A DNA stretch of 64,000 nucleotides from CAZNSX01 sp964575845 (lineage in GTDB: Bacteria; UBA8248; CAZNSX01): positions 310,001 through 374,000 of the forward strand of contig CAZNSX010000004.1 of assembly GCA_964575845.1 (NCBI GenBank). Direction: 5' to 3'. A program made the position numbers and the translations under genes. How positions within the stretch are numbered: the first letter of the stretch is position 1; each line of letters begins with the position of its first letter. Positions 25,079 through 33,771 of the stretch are shown piece after piece. The notes beneath the pieces are model-generated. The model was not told the DNA's origin, made no database searches, and saw only the letters and a list, made by a program, of their open reading frames with translations.

Positions 25079-25869
25079 GCCTTGAGCTGGAGTGCGCTAC
25101 CTTTGCCCTGGAGGGTTCTATAGCGCTGATAACTCTGAACCGTCCGGCCTCGAGAAATGCCCTGAACAGAAGACTCGCGGAGGAGCTTTTGGAGCTCCTC
25201 CGTCGTTGCGCCGGGGAGGAAGTGAGGGCTGTGCTGATCACTGGCGCAGGCAAGGCCTTCTCTGCTGGGGGTGACCTCCTTGAGCTCTGGGGCGGGATCG
25301 AGGGGGAGGGAGAAGATCTCGACGTCATTCTCCAGGAAACATACCATCCCCCTATCTTGCGCCTCATCGGGCTTCCCAAACCCGTTATTGCGGCGGTGAA
25401 CGGCCCCGCCGTGGGCGCGGGATGCGACCTCGCTCTGGCCTGTGACCTGCGCCTTGCATCTGAGGAGGCTCGCTTCGGGGAGGTTTTCAGCCGGGTAGGC
25501 CTTGCTCCCGACTGCGGAGGCTCTTATCTGTTGCCGCGGCTTGTGGGCGTGGGAAAAGCTCTCGAACTCATCTTCACAGGCGAGATCATCGATGCGGCTG
25601 AGGCCCTGAGGATAGGGCTTGTGAACAGGGTGGTTCCCGCCGCCAAGCTCATGGAGGAGAGCCTGGAGGTGGCGAGAGCTCTGGCCGAGGGGCCGACACT
25701 CGCCCTCGGGCTCGCCAAGAGAAACGTGTGGCAGGGACTCGGACTTGGGCTTGAGGCGGCCCTTGCCAGGGAGGCCGAGGCTCAGGGGAGACTTGCCAGA
25801 ACCTCTGATTTCAGAGAAGGGGTCGCGGCCTTCAGGGAAAAGCGTGAGCCGCGCTTCAGGGGGCACTGA
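25075..25869 (+). CDS. Enoyl-CoA hydratase/isomerase (crotonase) family protein
   Basis: 264 residues from ATG 25075 (ATGA overlap, GGGAGAG upstream). The oxyanion-hole segments are AFSAGGDL and NGPAVGAGCDLALACD. The active-site loop reads FGEVFSRVGLAPDCGGSYLLPRLVG: an Asp (PDxGG) is present where classic hydratases often carry a second Glu, which resembles PaaG-type and delta3,delta2-enoyl-CoA isomerases. Likely acts in fatty or aromatic acid CoA-ester metabolism. Followed immediately by a Na/Ca exchanger gene whose GTG overlaps the stop region. Confidence 0.87.
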   Translation: MSLELECATFALEGSIALITLNRPASRNALNRRLAEELLELLRRCAGEEVRAVLITGAGKAFSAGGDLLELWGGIEGEGEDLDVILQETYHPPILRLIGLPKPVIAAVNGPAVGAGCDLALACDLRLASEEARFGEVFSRVGLAPDCGGSYLLPRLVGVGKALELIFTGEIIDAAEALRIGLVNRVVPAAKLMEESLEVARALAEGPTLALGLAKRNVWQGLGLGLEAALAREAEAQGRLARTSDFREGVAAFREKREPRFRGH

Positions 25870-26832
25870 GTGGAGGCCTTCTTCTCCAGCCTTCCCATCT
25901 ATGGAAACCTCATCGCCTTCGCCCTGGGCTTTCTCGTCATAACCAAGGCGGCGGGCTGGTTCATCAGCGGGGCTGTCAGCTTGGCCCGCCGAACGGGTGT
26001 GCCCAAGATGGTGGTGGGGGCCACCATCGTGAGCCTCGCCACCACTGCTCCGGAGTTTTCCGTATCCTTCCTCGCTTCCCTTCTGGGCCAACCCGAGACG
26101 GCCGTAGGAAATGCCGTGGGCTCTACCATCTGTAACATCGGCCTCATCCTGGCCCTGGCTATCCTCATATGCCCCATCGCAGCACCCAGAGTCACGGTGG
26201 GCTGGCGGTACGTTATCATGCTGGCCTCTGGTCTGGCACTCACGGGTTTAACCCTCCGCGGGGAGCTCTCCAGGGCGGGAGCGGGGTTTCTGCTGCTGGG
26301 CCTCCTGGCCTATATTTTCTATTCCATCGTCTCGGCCCGGGTGCGGGTGCCCGCCCCTGAAGAAGCTGAACCCACCCGAGATAATCGCTCCCCCTTCTTT
26401 CGCTTCCTTGCAGGGGGCTTAGGCGTAGTGCTCGGCAGTGTTCTCCTGGTTAAAAATGCCTCCATCCTGGCCCGAGCCGCAGGAGTCCCCGAACTCGTAA
26501 TCGCCCTCACTCTTGTTGCTGTGGGAACCTCCCTTCCGGAACTTGTGACAGCCCTGGCCGCGAGCCGCGCAGGGCACGGCGACCTGGCCCTCGGGAATAT
26601 CCTGGGCGCAAACATCCTGGACATCCTCTGGGTGCTCGGGACCGCGGGGCTGGCACGCCCCCTCGCCATAAAGCCCCAGACACTTAAGCTTGACCTTCCG
26701 GCCATGCTCCTCATGATGGTCCTGGTTCTAGTTTTTGGCAGGACCTCATGGCGGCTGGAAAGGATGGAGGGAGTGGGGCTCATAGCCGCCTACGCAGTCT
26801 ATCTCTTCCTCCTCCTCGCCTTTTTTACCTGA
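25870..26832 (+). CDS. Calcium/sodium antiporter, CaCA family (YrbG-like)
   Basis: 320 residues, about 10 membrane segments in two inverted halves. Both alpha repeats are visible: GATIVSLATTAPEFSVSF...GNAVGSTICN and LTLVAVGTSLPELVTAL...GNILGANILD, with the ion-binding Glu in TAPE and LPEL. Start GTG 25870 directly after the crotonase stop. Inner-membrane exchanger; the ions are inferred from family. Confidence 0.92.
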   Translation: MEAFFSSLPIYGNLIAFALGFLVITKAAGWFISGAVSLARRTGVPKMVVGATIVSLATTAPEFSVSFLASLLGQPETAVGNAVGSTICNIGLILALAILICPIAAPRVTVGWRYVIMLASGLALTGLTLRGELSRAGAGFLLLGLLAYIFYSIVSARVRVPAPEEAEPTRDNRSPFFRFLAGGLGVVLGSVLLVKNASILARAAGVPELVIALTLVAVGTSLPELVTALAASRAGHGDLALGNILGANILDILWVLGTAGLARPLAIKPQTLKLDLPAMLLMMVLVLVFGRTSWRLERMEGVGLIAAYAVYLFLLLAFFT

Positions 26833-26863
26833 AAACGCAAGCTGGAGGCCGGGCATGATATGA

Positions 26864-27868
26864 TTGTTGCGAGGGAGGAGAGCGCCTTTGAAGCTTTTGG
26901 GAAAGAGGGTCGAGGAGGTAACCTTAAGTAAGATTGGTGCCGGGGGACCCACTCTCTTCTCTCGCCCCCTGGAGAGTGAGCTTCTTAAGACTTCCATCCG
27001 GACCTTAGGGGTAATCACACCCCTCTTGCTCCAGGAGGTGGGAGATGGCACGCTCAGGGTGGTCTCTGGGCACCGCCGCCTGGCCGCCTGCCGGGCTCTT
27101 GGCCTCTCCCCTCTGCCCGCCCTCATCGCAGAAAAGGGGGAGCTAACCGATGAAGAGGCCATAGAGTTGAATCTGGCGGAGAATCTCAGCCAGAGGGTCC
27201 TCACCGAGGTCGAGAAAGCAGAGGCCCTCCTTCGGCTTGAGTCCCTGAGCATATCCCGAAGGCGTTTCATCGAGCACTATCTCCCTCTGCTGGGAGCCCG
27301 TCCGAGCCTGGTCCTCCTTAATCAATACCTGGCACTGGGAAGGGTCGAAGAAGAGGTCAAGGATTACCTCACGGAGAAGGCCTGGCCCCTGGGCGATGCC
27401 TTTCGCCTTGCCTCTCTTGAGGGGGAGGAGCGGCTTCCCCTCGTGAGGCTCCTTGAGGAGCTAAGGGCGAGCGTGAGTGCGGGAAGGGAGGTCTTTGAGC
27501 TCTGCTGTGAGCTTGCCCGCCGCGATGAAGTTTCCATAGCACAGGTGCTGCTGGAGCCCAGCGTGAAGGAGGCGCTTGAGCTCAAGGGAAAGGCTGGGGC
27601 GAGGGGCCTTCTGGAAGCTCTCAGGTCCATGCGTTATCCGGAGCTTGGAAAGCTCAAGAAGAGGGCGGAGAGCCTGCTCCGAAAGGGAGAGCTTCCCCGG
27701 GAGATAAAGCTCGACTGGCCCCAGGCCCTTGAGCAGGATAGCCTCAGGGCGGAGCTTCGTTTTGCCAGTCCCGAGGAGCTTGAGAGTGCGGCGAGGAGGC
27801 TCGAAGCCGCCGCCGAAAAGAGGGAGCTCAGAGAAGTCCTCAGGCTCCTTGCGGGCTCTGATGGATAA
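26864..27868 (+). CDS. ParB N-terminal-domain protein (ParB/Noc-like)
   Basis: 334 residues. A ParB/sulfiredoxin-type domain is visible at about 15-115: SIRTLGVITPLLLQ, the nucleotide-binding box SGHRRLAACRALGLSPLPA (GHRR for the usual GERR) and ELNLAENLSQRVLTEVEKA (ENxxR box). A helical DNA-binding-like middle and a long charged helical tail follow. It lacks the standard chromosomal parA/parS context and is coupled to the radical SAM gene by an 8-base overlap. Probably not the chromosome-segregation ParB but a sequence- or damage-binding partner for the radical SAM protein. Confidence 0.8.
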   Translation: MLRGRRAPLKLLGKRVEEVTLSKIGAGGPTLFSRPLESELLKTSIRTLGVITPLLLQEVGDGTLRVVSGHRRLAACRALGLSPLPALIAEKGELTDEEAIELNLAENLSQRVLTEVEKAEALLRLESLSISRRRFIEHYLPLLGARPSLVLLNQYLALGRVEEEVKDYLTEKAWPLGDAFRLASLEGEERLPLVRLLEELRASVSAGREVFELCCELARRDEVSIAQVLLEPSVKEALELKGKAGARGLLEALRSMRYPELGKLKKRAESLLRKGELPREIKLDWPQALEQDSLRAELRFASPEELESAARRLEAAAEKRELREVLRLLAGSDG

Positions 27869-28952
27869 CTACAGGCCCGAGGCTATCTACTTGACAGAGG
27901 CTTCCCAGGAGAGCCCTTTGGCAAAAAGGGTGATGGGGTACTACGCGGGAGTGCCCGTCCGGCTTGTGAGTGGAGCCGAAGAGGCCTGGCGGGACCTTGA
28001 GGCGGCGGCCAGAGACCCGATCGCCCGAGGGAAAAAAAGGCTTCTCCTGGATGTTTTCAAAGGACCTCTCCTCAAGCGCTGCCCCGGAACGCGGGGGCTA
28101 CTTTGCTGTAATTATTATGTCTTCAATATTATCTCAGGCTGCCCCTTTGACTGCTCCTACTGCATCCTCCAATACTACCTCTCCGATAATCCCGTGCTGA
28201 GGGTCTTCACGAACCTGGATGAAGGGCTTGAGGAACTGGGGGAGGTTTTCAGGGAACATCCCCGCAGGTTCTTCAGGGTGGGCACAGGCGAGCTGACCGA
28301 CAGCCTTGCCCTTGAGGGCGCCCTGGGCCTGGCGGAGAGACTTGTGCCCTTCTTTGCCCGCTGGCCCAATGCCATTCTTGAGCTCAAGACCAAGTCAGCC
28401 CGCGTGGAACCTCTCCTCGGTCTCTCCCCTTTGGGACGCACTGTAGTGGCCTGGTCCCTCAATCCCCAAGAGGTCATTGAAAGGGAGGAGAGGGGAACGG
28501 CCTCTCTTGAAGAGAGGCTTAGAGCCGCGGAGCTTTGCCAGAGGGGGGGCTACCCGCTGGCTATTCATTTCGACCCGATAATTCTCTATCGCGGCTGGGA
28601 AGGGGCGTACCGGAGCCTCCTTGAGAGGCTCTTCAGCCGGGTCCGACCTCAAGGGGTTGCCTGGGTGAGCCTCGGGGGACTGCGTTTTCCTCCCCTGCTC
28701 AAGCGCCAGATGGGAGCCCGTTTTCCCGAGAGCCGGCTCACCCTGGGGGAGTTCGTCCCCTCACCCGATGGAAAGCTCCGATATCTCAGGGCTCAGAGGG
28801 TGAGGGCCTACCGCCTGATTGTGGGCTGGCTCAAGGAACTTGGGGGAGAGCTCCCGGTCTATCTCTGCATGGAGGGAAAGGCCGTTTGGAAAGCTGTCCT
28901 GGGAAGCCTCCCCGGCGAGAGGGAAGACCTGAAGAGCATTTTTGAGCTCTAG
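27861..28952 (+). CDS. Spore photoproduct lyase-like radical SAM protein
   Basis: 363 residues from ATG 27861, which overlaps the ParB-like gene by 8 bases (a longer upstream frame is rejected for that reason). The radical SAM cluster is C94-x3-C98-x2-C101 within GCPFDCSYCILQYYL, followed by PVLRVFTNLDE, as in SplB. Where SplB has its extra active-site Cys (in a CTSD-like segment), this protein reads RVGTGELTDSLALE, with no Cys. So it keeps the fold and cofactor site but lacks the H-donor Cys of true spore photoproduct lyase. Likely a DNA- or nucleotide-directed radical enzyme. Function unproven. Confidence 0.82.
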   Translation: MDNYRPEAIYLTEASQESPLAKRVMGYYAGVPVRLVSGAEEAWRDLEAAARDPIARGKKRLLLDVFKGPLLKRCPGTRGLLCCNYYVFNIISGCPFDCSYCILQYYLSDNPVLRVFTNLDEGLEELGEVFREHPRRFFRVGTGELTDSLALEGALGLAERLVPFFARWPNAILELKTKSARVEPLLGLSPLGRTVVAWSLNPQEVIEREERGTASLEERLRAAELCQRGGYPLAIHFDPIILYRGWEGAYRSLLERLFSRVRPQGVAWVSLGGLRFPPLLKRQMGARFPESRLTLGEFVPSPDGKLRYLRAQRVRAYRLIVGWLKELGGELPVYLCMEGKAVWKAVLGSLPGEREDLKSIFEL

Positions 28953-29239
28953 GGAGCCGCATGAATAATGCACGGAGTCCCGCGCCCCCAGGAGTTCCCC
29001 TTTTAGAAAAGAAACTTAATAAAGACAGCCACATGATCCCTACTCGCCTTCCTCAAAAGCGAAGGGGAGATTCACACCCTCGGGCCACAGGAGCAAGGAC
29101 CCAGGGGCTCAATTGTTTCATCTGAGAATATGGACAACGCGGATAAAAAGACCGCATAATGAATGATTCTGGTCTCTGAGCATCGCCGTTAATTTAGTAT
29201 GATTGCGACCTTCTCTCTGAGATTCCGAGCGCGAGCGGG

Positions 29240-30616
29240 ATGAAGCTTTCTTTGGAAGAGCTATCTGAGCTTGACCGCCGTCACCTCTGGCATCCCTTCA
29301 CCCAGATGAGGGACTGGTGCTCGCAGGAGCCTCTCATAATCGTTGGGGGAGAGGGGCCCTACCTGATCGACTCCGAAGGGAGGCGCTATCTTGACGGCGT
29401 CTCCTCCCTCTGGGTCAACCTCCACGGGCACAGAAAGCGGGAGATAGACGAAGCCATCATAGGTCAGCTCAAGAGAATAGCTCACACGACCCAGCTGGGC
29501 CTGGCGAGCCCCCCGGCCATCGAGCTGGCCTCCAGGCTCGCCGCCCTCTCCCCGCCCGGCCTCTCCCGCGTTTTTTACTCCGACGACGGCTCTACAGCCG
29601 TTGAAGTGGCCCTCAAGATGGCCTTTCAGTTCTGGGCCCAGCAGCGTCCCCCCCGCCCCGAGAAGCGCAAATTCATCGCATTTGACGGCGCCTATCATGG
29701 GGACACCCTGGGCGCTGTGAGCGTCGGGGGGATATCCCATTTTCATGAGTGCTACAGACCCCTCCTTTTCGAAACCCTGAGAGCCCCGAGCCCCTACTGT
29801 TACCGGTGCCCCTGGGGAGAGGAGCCGGCCTCCTGCTCCGCCGAATGTCTAAGTGAGCTTGAGGGCTTGGCGCAAGACCACGGCTCTGAGGTGGCCGCCC
29901 TCATAATCGAGCCCCTGGTGCAGGCGGCGGGGGGAATGATCCCGCAGCCGCCGGGCTTCTTGAAAAAAGTCGAGACCATCTGCAGAAGGCATGAAATCCT
30001 CTTGATCGCAGATGAGGTGGCCACAGGGTTCGGCCGTACGGTGCTTCTCTTCGCATGCCAGCACGAGGGGGTGGCGCCCGACCTTCTCTCCATGGCGAAG
30101 GGCATAACCGGCGGTTACCTTCCCCTGGCCGCCACCCTGACGACGGAGCGCGTTTTCGAGGCCTTTCTGGGAGAGCCCGCCGAAGGGAGAACCTTTTATC
30201 ACGGCCACTCCTACACCGGAAACCCACTGGCCTGCGCCGCCGCCCTGGCGAACCTTGAGGTTTTCGAGAAGGAGAAAGTGCTGGAGTCCTTGCCCGCTAA
30301 GGCCGCCTTTCTCTGGGAGCGTCTCGATAAATTGAGCGCCCTTCCGCACGTGGGTGACGTAAGAGGCCGGGGCCTCATGGCGGGGGTCGAGCTTGTGGCG
30401 GAAAAGGCGAGCAAGCGCCCCTATCCCCCGGAGGCCAGGGTGGGCCATAGGGTCATCATGGCCACAAGAAAGAGGGGGGTCATCCTCAGGCCCCTGGGCG
30501 ATGTCGTTGTGCTCATGCCTCCCCTCTGTGTCAAAGAGGAGGAGCTGGAACTTCTGGTGAGTGTCACAGCCGAGAGCATCCGCGAGGTGACCGAGAGCAG
30601 GGGAGCTTGCCCATAA
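29240..30616 (+). CDS. bioA: Adenosylmethionine-8-amino-7-oxononanoate aminotransferase
   Basis: 458 residues, class III PLP aminotransferase. BioA signature residues: LWHPFTQM near the N-terminus, YSDDGSTAVEVALKMA, AFDGAYHGDTLGAVSVGG, DEVATGFGRT and the PLP lysine in SMAKGITGGYLPLAA. Converts KAPA to DAPA in biotin synthesis using SAM as amino donor. No other bio gene is in the window, so the pathway is scattered. The preceding 287-base gap has only weak promoter matches. Confidence 0.94.
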   Translation: MKLSLEELSELDRRHLWHPFTQMRDWCSQEPLIIVGGEGPYLIDSEGRRYLDGVSSLWVNLHGHRKREIDEAIIGQLKRIAHTTQLGLASPPAIELASRLAALSPPGLSRVFYSDDGSTAVEVALKMAFQFWAQQRPPRPEKRKFIAFDGAYHGDTLGAVSVGGISHFHECYRPLLFETLRAPSPYCYRCPWGEEPASCSAECLSELEGLAQDHGSEVAALIIEPLVQAAGGMIPQPPGFLKKVETICRRHEILLIADEVATGFGRTVLLFACQHEGVAPDLLSMAKGITGGYLPLAATLTTERVFEAFLGEPAEGRTFYHGHSYTGNPLACAAALANLEVFEKEKVLESLPAKAAFLWERLDKLSALPHVGDVRGRGLMAGVELVAEKASKRPYPPEARVGHRVIMATRKRGVILRPLGDVVVLMPPLCVKEEELELLVSVTAESIREVTESRGACP

Positions 30617-30660
30617 GCGCCCTCTTTTATGGAAGCCTTTTGACTTGAGGAGGAATTGCC

Positions 30661-30861
30661 ATGAAATTCATAACCTGGCTGGCCCTGATCCTGGCCGTCA
30701 TCTCCCTTTGGTTTTCTTACGAAGCCTTCACGAAGGTGGGCGGAGAGGTAAAGCTCATAGAAAGGTATGAGCAGATGAAAAAAGACCTGGATAAGATGCG
30801 TGAGGACATGTCGAAGCTTCTCAAAAAGGGCGGGGAGGTCTTGGAGAAGAAAAGTCAGTAG
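30661..30861 (+). CDS. Small membrane-anchored coiled-coil protein
   Basis: 66 residues. One N-terminal hydrophobic helix at about 4-22, then a charged heptad-like helix (EVKLIERYEQMKKDLDKM...). Excellent ribosome-binding site GAGGAGGAA six bases before ATG 30661. Not recognised as a named family. Convergent with the GerMN gene (stop-to-stop gap of one base). Confidence 0.65.
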   Translation: MKFITWLALILAVISLWFSYEAFTKVGGEVKLIERYEQMKKDLDKMREDMSKLLKKGGEVLEKKSQ

Positions 30862-30862
30862 C

Positions 30863-31513
30863 TCAGGGCTTGCTTGCGGCACCAGGTGAGGGAATGGTCC
30901 CCTTGAGGAGGGAGGGGTCAGGGCTCAGGGGCTTTCTTATGTCCAGGTGGCCCGCAAGGGAGTCGGCCTCCTGGCCCCCCAGCAGGATCTGGACATCTTT
31001 GATGCCGCTGAAGTTCATCGCCAGGGTGTTCACGATGGAGTAAACCGTCAGGGTCTCAGACCAGGCCCCTCCGGGATGGCCCGAGGAGAGCTTCTCACTG
31101 AAGTCCACGTAAACCCGGCCTTGACTGTCAATATAAAGCTCCCTGAGTTTTGCCCCCGCGGGAATCGTTTCTACAGCCTCTCCATAGGTGGGCCCCTTGA
31201 TGAGCTCCAGAAGAGCTGCTTTCATCTGTTCGGCAAGAGTTCCGGTTATATCGATGGACCGGGGCTCCCGCATGAGGGCGTCCTCCTCTCTGGTCGAGAA
31301 ATAGAGCTGGATCGTCGCCCTCTCCTTGGTTTCTGCAGGAACGGGAGTATCCTTCTCTTCCAGGGGCTTCGTGGGCACGGGACCCTTTTCCCGATAGAGA
31401 AACTCGTAGCCCGCTCCGGCGATAGCTGCGAGAACCAAGAGCACGACGAGGAAGGTTCCCGTTCGACTTTTCTTCCTCCTCTTCCTTTTCAGCTCAAAGC
31501 GGAGCTCTTCCAT
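30863..31513 (-). CDS. GerMN-domain envelope protein
   Basis: 216 residues. Basic N-terminus (KRKRRKKSR) and a membrane anchor at about 19-37, then a Pro/Glu linker and one GerMN (sporulation/germination) domain with QLYFSTREEDAL, KAALLELIKGPT, LRELYIDSQGRVYVDFS and YSIVNTLAMNF. GerMN domains are found outside spore formers next to amidases. This gene follows the amidase by 3 bases, so the two probably act together on peptidoglycan in the periplasm. Confidence 0.88.
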   Translation of the reverse strand: MEELRFELKRKRRKKSRTGTFLVVLLVLAAIAGAGYEFLYREKGPVPTKPLEEKDTPVPAETKERATIQLYFSTREEDALMREPRSIDITGTLAEQMKAALLELIKGPTYGEAVETIPAGAKLRELYIDSQGRVYVDFSEKLSSGHPGGAWSETLTVYSIVNTLAMNFSGIKDVQILLGGQEADSLAGHLDIRKPLSPDPSLLKGTIPSPGAASKP

Positions 31514-31516
31514 AGC

Positions 31517-32434
31517 TTAAGGTCTCTCAGAGGCAGCCCCGGGGTTAGCAGCAGCCTCGGATAAGAATTCCCTTATGGCATCAGAAATGCCTCGGGCGAG
31601 CCTCTCCCGCTCTTCCTCCCTCTGGAACACTACCTCCTCTTCAGGGTTAGTTATGTAGCCCAGGCTCACGAGCACGGCTGGCATCTGGGCCCCTTCCAGC
31701 ACGAGCAGGGGTGCCCTCCGAAGGGGGGGCGGAACGGCATCCCCCCTCCTGAGGTGCTTCCCCAGAATGGATGCAAGCCTGGCGCTTTCATTCAGGTGGT
31801 CCGTCTGAGCCATGTCCCACAGGATTGCCTGAAGCTCTTCGTCTTTCTCTCCCTTCTTCGTGCTGCGCGGGCGGCGGGGGGCTTTGCCCGCCCCGTAGAA
31901 GACGGCGGCGCCGGACGTCCTTCCCTGGAAGGTGCCGTCAGCGTGGATGCTTATGAAAAGGCCCGCCCTCTGGTTGTTGGCAAGCGCTGTTCGCTCCCTT
32001 AAGGGAACAAATACATCCCCCCTTCGGGTGAGCACTACCCTGGACCCCAATTCCTTCTGAATGAGGTCTGCCACCTTAATGGCAACGGCAAGGGTGAGGT
32101 CCTTCTCTTGGAGGCCTGCTGGCCCCCTTGAGCCGGTATCTTTTCCCCCGTGACCGGGGTCGAGAACGATGGCTCTGCCGGCGTATGGAGGGGGTGGCCC
32201 TTTCTGTTTCTCCTCCGGGCTGAGCCCCGGCGGACTGAAGGCTTCAGAGGGGGCTCCGGGCTTTTCCTCAGGCGACTCTCTCATAAGGCCTTGTCTTGGC
32301 AGGCCGTCTTCGGCATGCTCCGGTTTCTCTTGTGCTATTGCCCCTTTAAAGGAGAAGAGAAGGAGGAGTGAGAGGCAAAGAGCAAGCGTACCCAGAAATG
32401 TCACCGAACTGCTGGGCCCTGGACGAGGCTCCAT
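31517..32434 (-). CDS. N-acetylmuramoyl-L-alanine amidase (Amidase_3), catalytic Glu replaced
   Basis: 305 residues: a hydrophobic export signal at about 11-35 ending near AIAQ, a Pro-rich linker, and an Amidase_3 catalytic domain. Zinc ligands are present: His in LDPGHGGKDTG, Glu in LQEKDLTLA and His in FISIHADG. In the last strand the usual catalytic Glu (LVExGFxxN) is replaced by Ser in VLVSLGYITNPEEE. The enzyme may be impaired or use another residue. First gene of the amidase-GerMN pair; cuts the peptide stem from MurNAc if active. Confidence 0.88.
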   Translation of the reverse strand: MEPRPGPSSSVTFLGTLALCLSLLLLFSFKGAIAQEKPEHAEDGLPRQGLMRESPEEKPGAPSEAFSPPGLSPEEKQKGPPPPYAGRAIVLDPGHGGKDTGSRGPAGLQEKDLTLAVAIKVADLIQKELGSRVVLTRRGDVFVPLRERTALANNQRAGLFISIHADGTFQGRTSGAAVFYGAGKAPRRPRSTKKGEKDEELQAILWDMAQTDHLNESARLASILGKHLRRGDAVPPPLRRAPLLVLEGAQMPAVLVSLGYITNPEEEVVFQREEERERLARGISDAIREFLSEAAANPGAASERP

Positions 32435-32854
32435 AACTTTCTTCTTCTCCGCGACCCGAGGGCCGAATCCGCGAGAGACCGAGACTCGCAGATAGTGAAC
32501 CCTTTAAGAGATAGCATCCTTATGCCATTTTTTCCACTGAAATCGGGCCTCTTCCCTTCAGGGCTTGATGACTTTTTCCCAAAATTTCGGCAATTTGCTT
32601 TCGGAAACGGAAATGACCTGTGAAACCTTGTCAGGGTTTCTTGGAGGGGTGTCAGATTTTCCTTGCCAAGTAGAAAGTCATGGCTAATAATTTAAAAAAC
32701 CTCATCTTACGCGGGGCGTCAGAGAGGAGGTATTCCTTCTCTGCAGCCTGCTCCCCACCGCCCATGGCATTGAAGCGCCGCCAACGGCGGTGAGAGAATT
32801 TTATCCGAGAAATAGCTCCCCTGGAGAACCCGCCCGATAGGGAGGCAGTGACCC
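32435..32854. other. Divergent intergenic region between amidase and lipoprotein genes
   Basis: 420 bases, AT-rich in the middle. Apart from the plus-strand promoter at 32663-32691 and a short GC-rich stem near 32780 (GCCGCC..GGCGG), I see no gene or repeat. Confidence 0.5.
32663..32691 (+). promoter_or_regulatory. Sigma-70 promoter for the lipoprotein gene
   Basis: TTGCCA (32663-32668), a 17-base spacer and AATAAT (32686-32691), each five of six to consensus. The start codon lies about 155 bases downstream. Confidence 0.5.
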
Positions 32855-33316
32855 ATGCATTATCGTCTCAAAACCTTCTGGCCCTGGCTTCTCATCGCAA
32901 TGCTGGGGCCTGCTCTGGCTGCGGGCTGCACTTATTTTCCGGGGAAGAGGACCCCACGGGCGATCGCACAGGAGCCGAACTATCGTTTCGAGGACTTGCC
33001 CACGCCAGAGAAGCTGACCCTGGATGCGAGAGAATCATTCATTTTCGAGAGCCCTTCTGTGCGAGCCGGGATCCTTGTATATAAGGGCTCGGCCAGCTAT
33101 GAGTCGGTGATTCAGTTCTTCAAGAACGAGATGCCCAAATACGGCTGGAAGCTGGTCAACAGCTTTGAACGCGGCGACGCCACGCTCTTTTTTGAAAAGC
33201 CCGGCTGGAGTTGCATAGTCCTCGTGGGCCGATTTGCCCTGGAGACGACGGCCGAGATCCGCATCGGGCCTAAGGAAGCAGGGGAAATTAAAAGTGGTCG
33301 AAAGGGAAACCCCTGA
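32855..33316 (+). CDS. Conserved envelope lipoprotein of unknown function
   Basis: 153 residues. Signal peptide with lipobox LAAGC (Cys at about 25). The mature part reads NYRFEDLPTPEKLTL, FESPSVRAGILVYKG and DATLFFEKPGWSCIVLVG, a pattern I associate with a small lipoprotein family of Deltaproteobacteria-like genomes. No catalytic motif. GGGAGGCAGTG precedes ATG 32855. It overlaps the DUF2007 gene. Confidence 0.78.
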   Translation: MHYRLKTFWPWLLIAMLGPALAAGCTYFPGKRTPRAIAQEPNYRFEDLPTPEKLTLDARESFIFESPSVRAGILVYKGSASYESVIQFFKNEMPKYGWKLVNSFERGDATLFFEKPGWSCIVLVGRFALETTAEIRIGPKEAGEIKSGRKGNP

Positions 33317-33548
33317 GGGAAGGCCACGCGGCCTGGGCTCAGGGCTCCACCTGCTGAAGGTGGTGCAGGGTCAGATAGAGGCCCAGATTATCAAGGCCAA
33401 GCTGGAGAGCGAGGGCATCCCCGTCCTCTTATCTTATGAGTCGGCGGGGGTGGTCTACGGCCTCACCCTGGATGGGCTTGGCGAAGTGCATATCCTGGTT
33501 CCCGAGGAGTGCCTTGCTCGGGCGAAGGCGCTCATTCATCCGCAATAA
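33294..33548 (+). CDS. DUF2007-domain small protein
   Basis: 84 residues from GTG 33294, with AGGGGAAA about 8 bases upstream and a 23-base overlap with the lipoprotein gene. The domain reads LHLLKVVQGQIEAQIIKAKLESEGIPVLLS...ILVPEECLARAKALI, typical of DUF2007 (ferredoxin-like, suggested signalling role). Longer starts (TTG 33234) lack a ribosome-binding site. Confidence 0.78.
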   Translation: MVERETPEGRPRGLGSGLHLLKVVQGQIEAQIIKAKLESEGIPVLLSYESAGVVYGLTLDGLGEVHILVPEECLARAKALIHPQ

Positions 33549-33771
33549 AAGAGCTGGCCGTACCAGGAAAATTCAGGGGGCTGGATAAATTCCGCGGGGG
33601 CAGGCGAGAGGAGCTGTTCCCTGCTTGAGGATGCTTCCCATTGCGGAGCCTATCCTCATCGGCATGCTCTTAGGCCTTGGGGCGGCTAGCTGCTCCCTCC
33701 GGGGCACGCTGTGGTTTTCTGCTCCTTGTGATGCCATGTTTTCCCCCTAAAGCCCGGACCCTGAAAAACGG

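Noticed and set aside
27729..27860. Longer start for the SplB-like radical SAM protein
   Set aside because: The extension lies within the ParB-like gene in another frame; ATG 27861 gives the usual coupled overlap.
33631..33750. Plus-strand 39-codon frame with a hydrophobic, Gly/Ala-rich stretch
   Set aside because: Could be a small membrane peptide, but it has no convincing ribosome-binding site or homology that I recognise.
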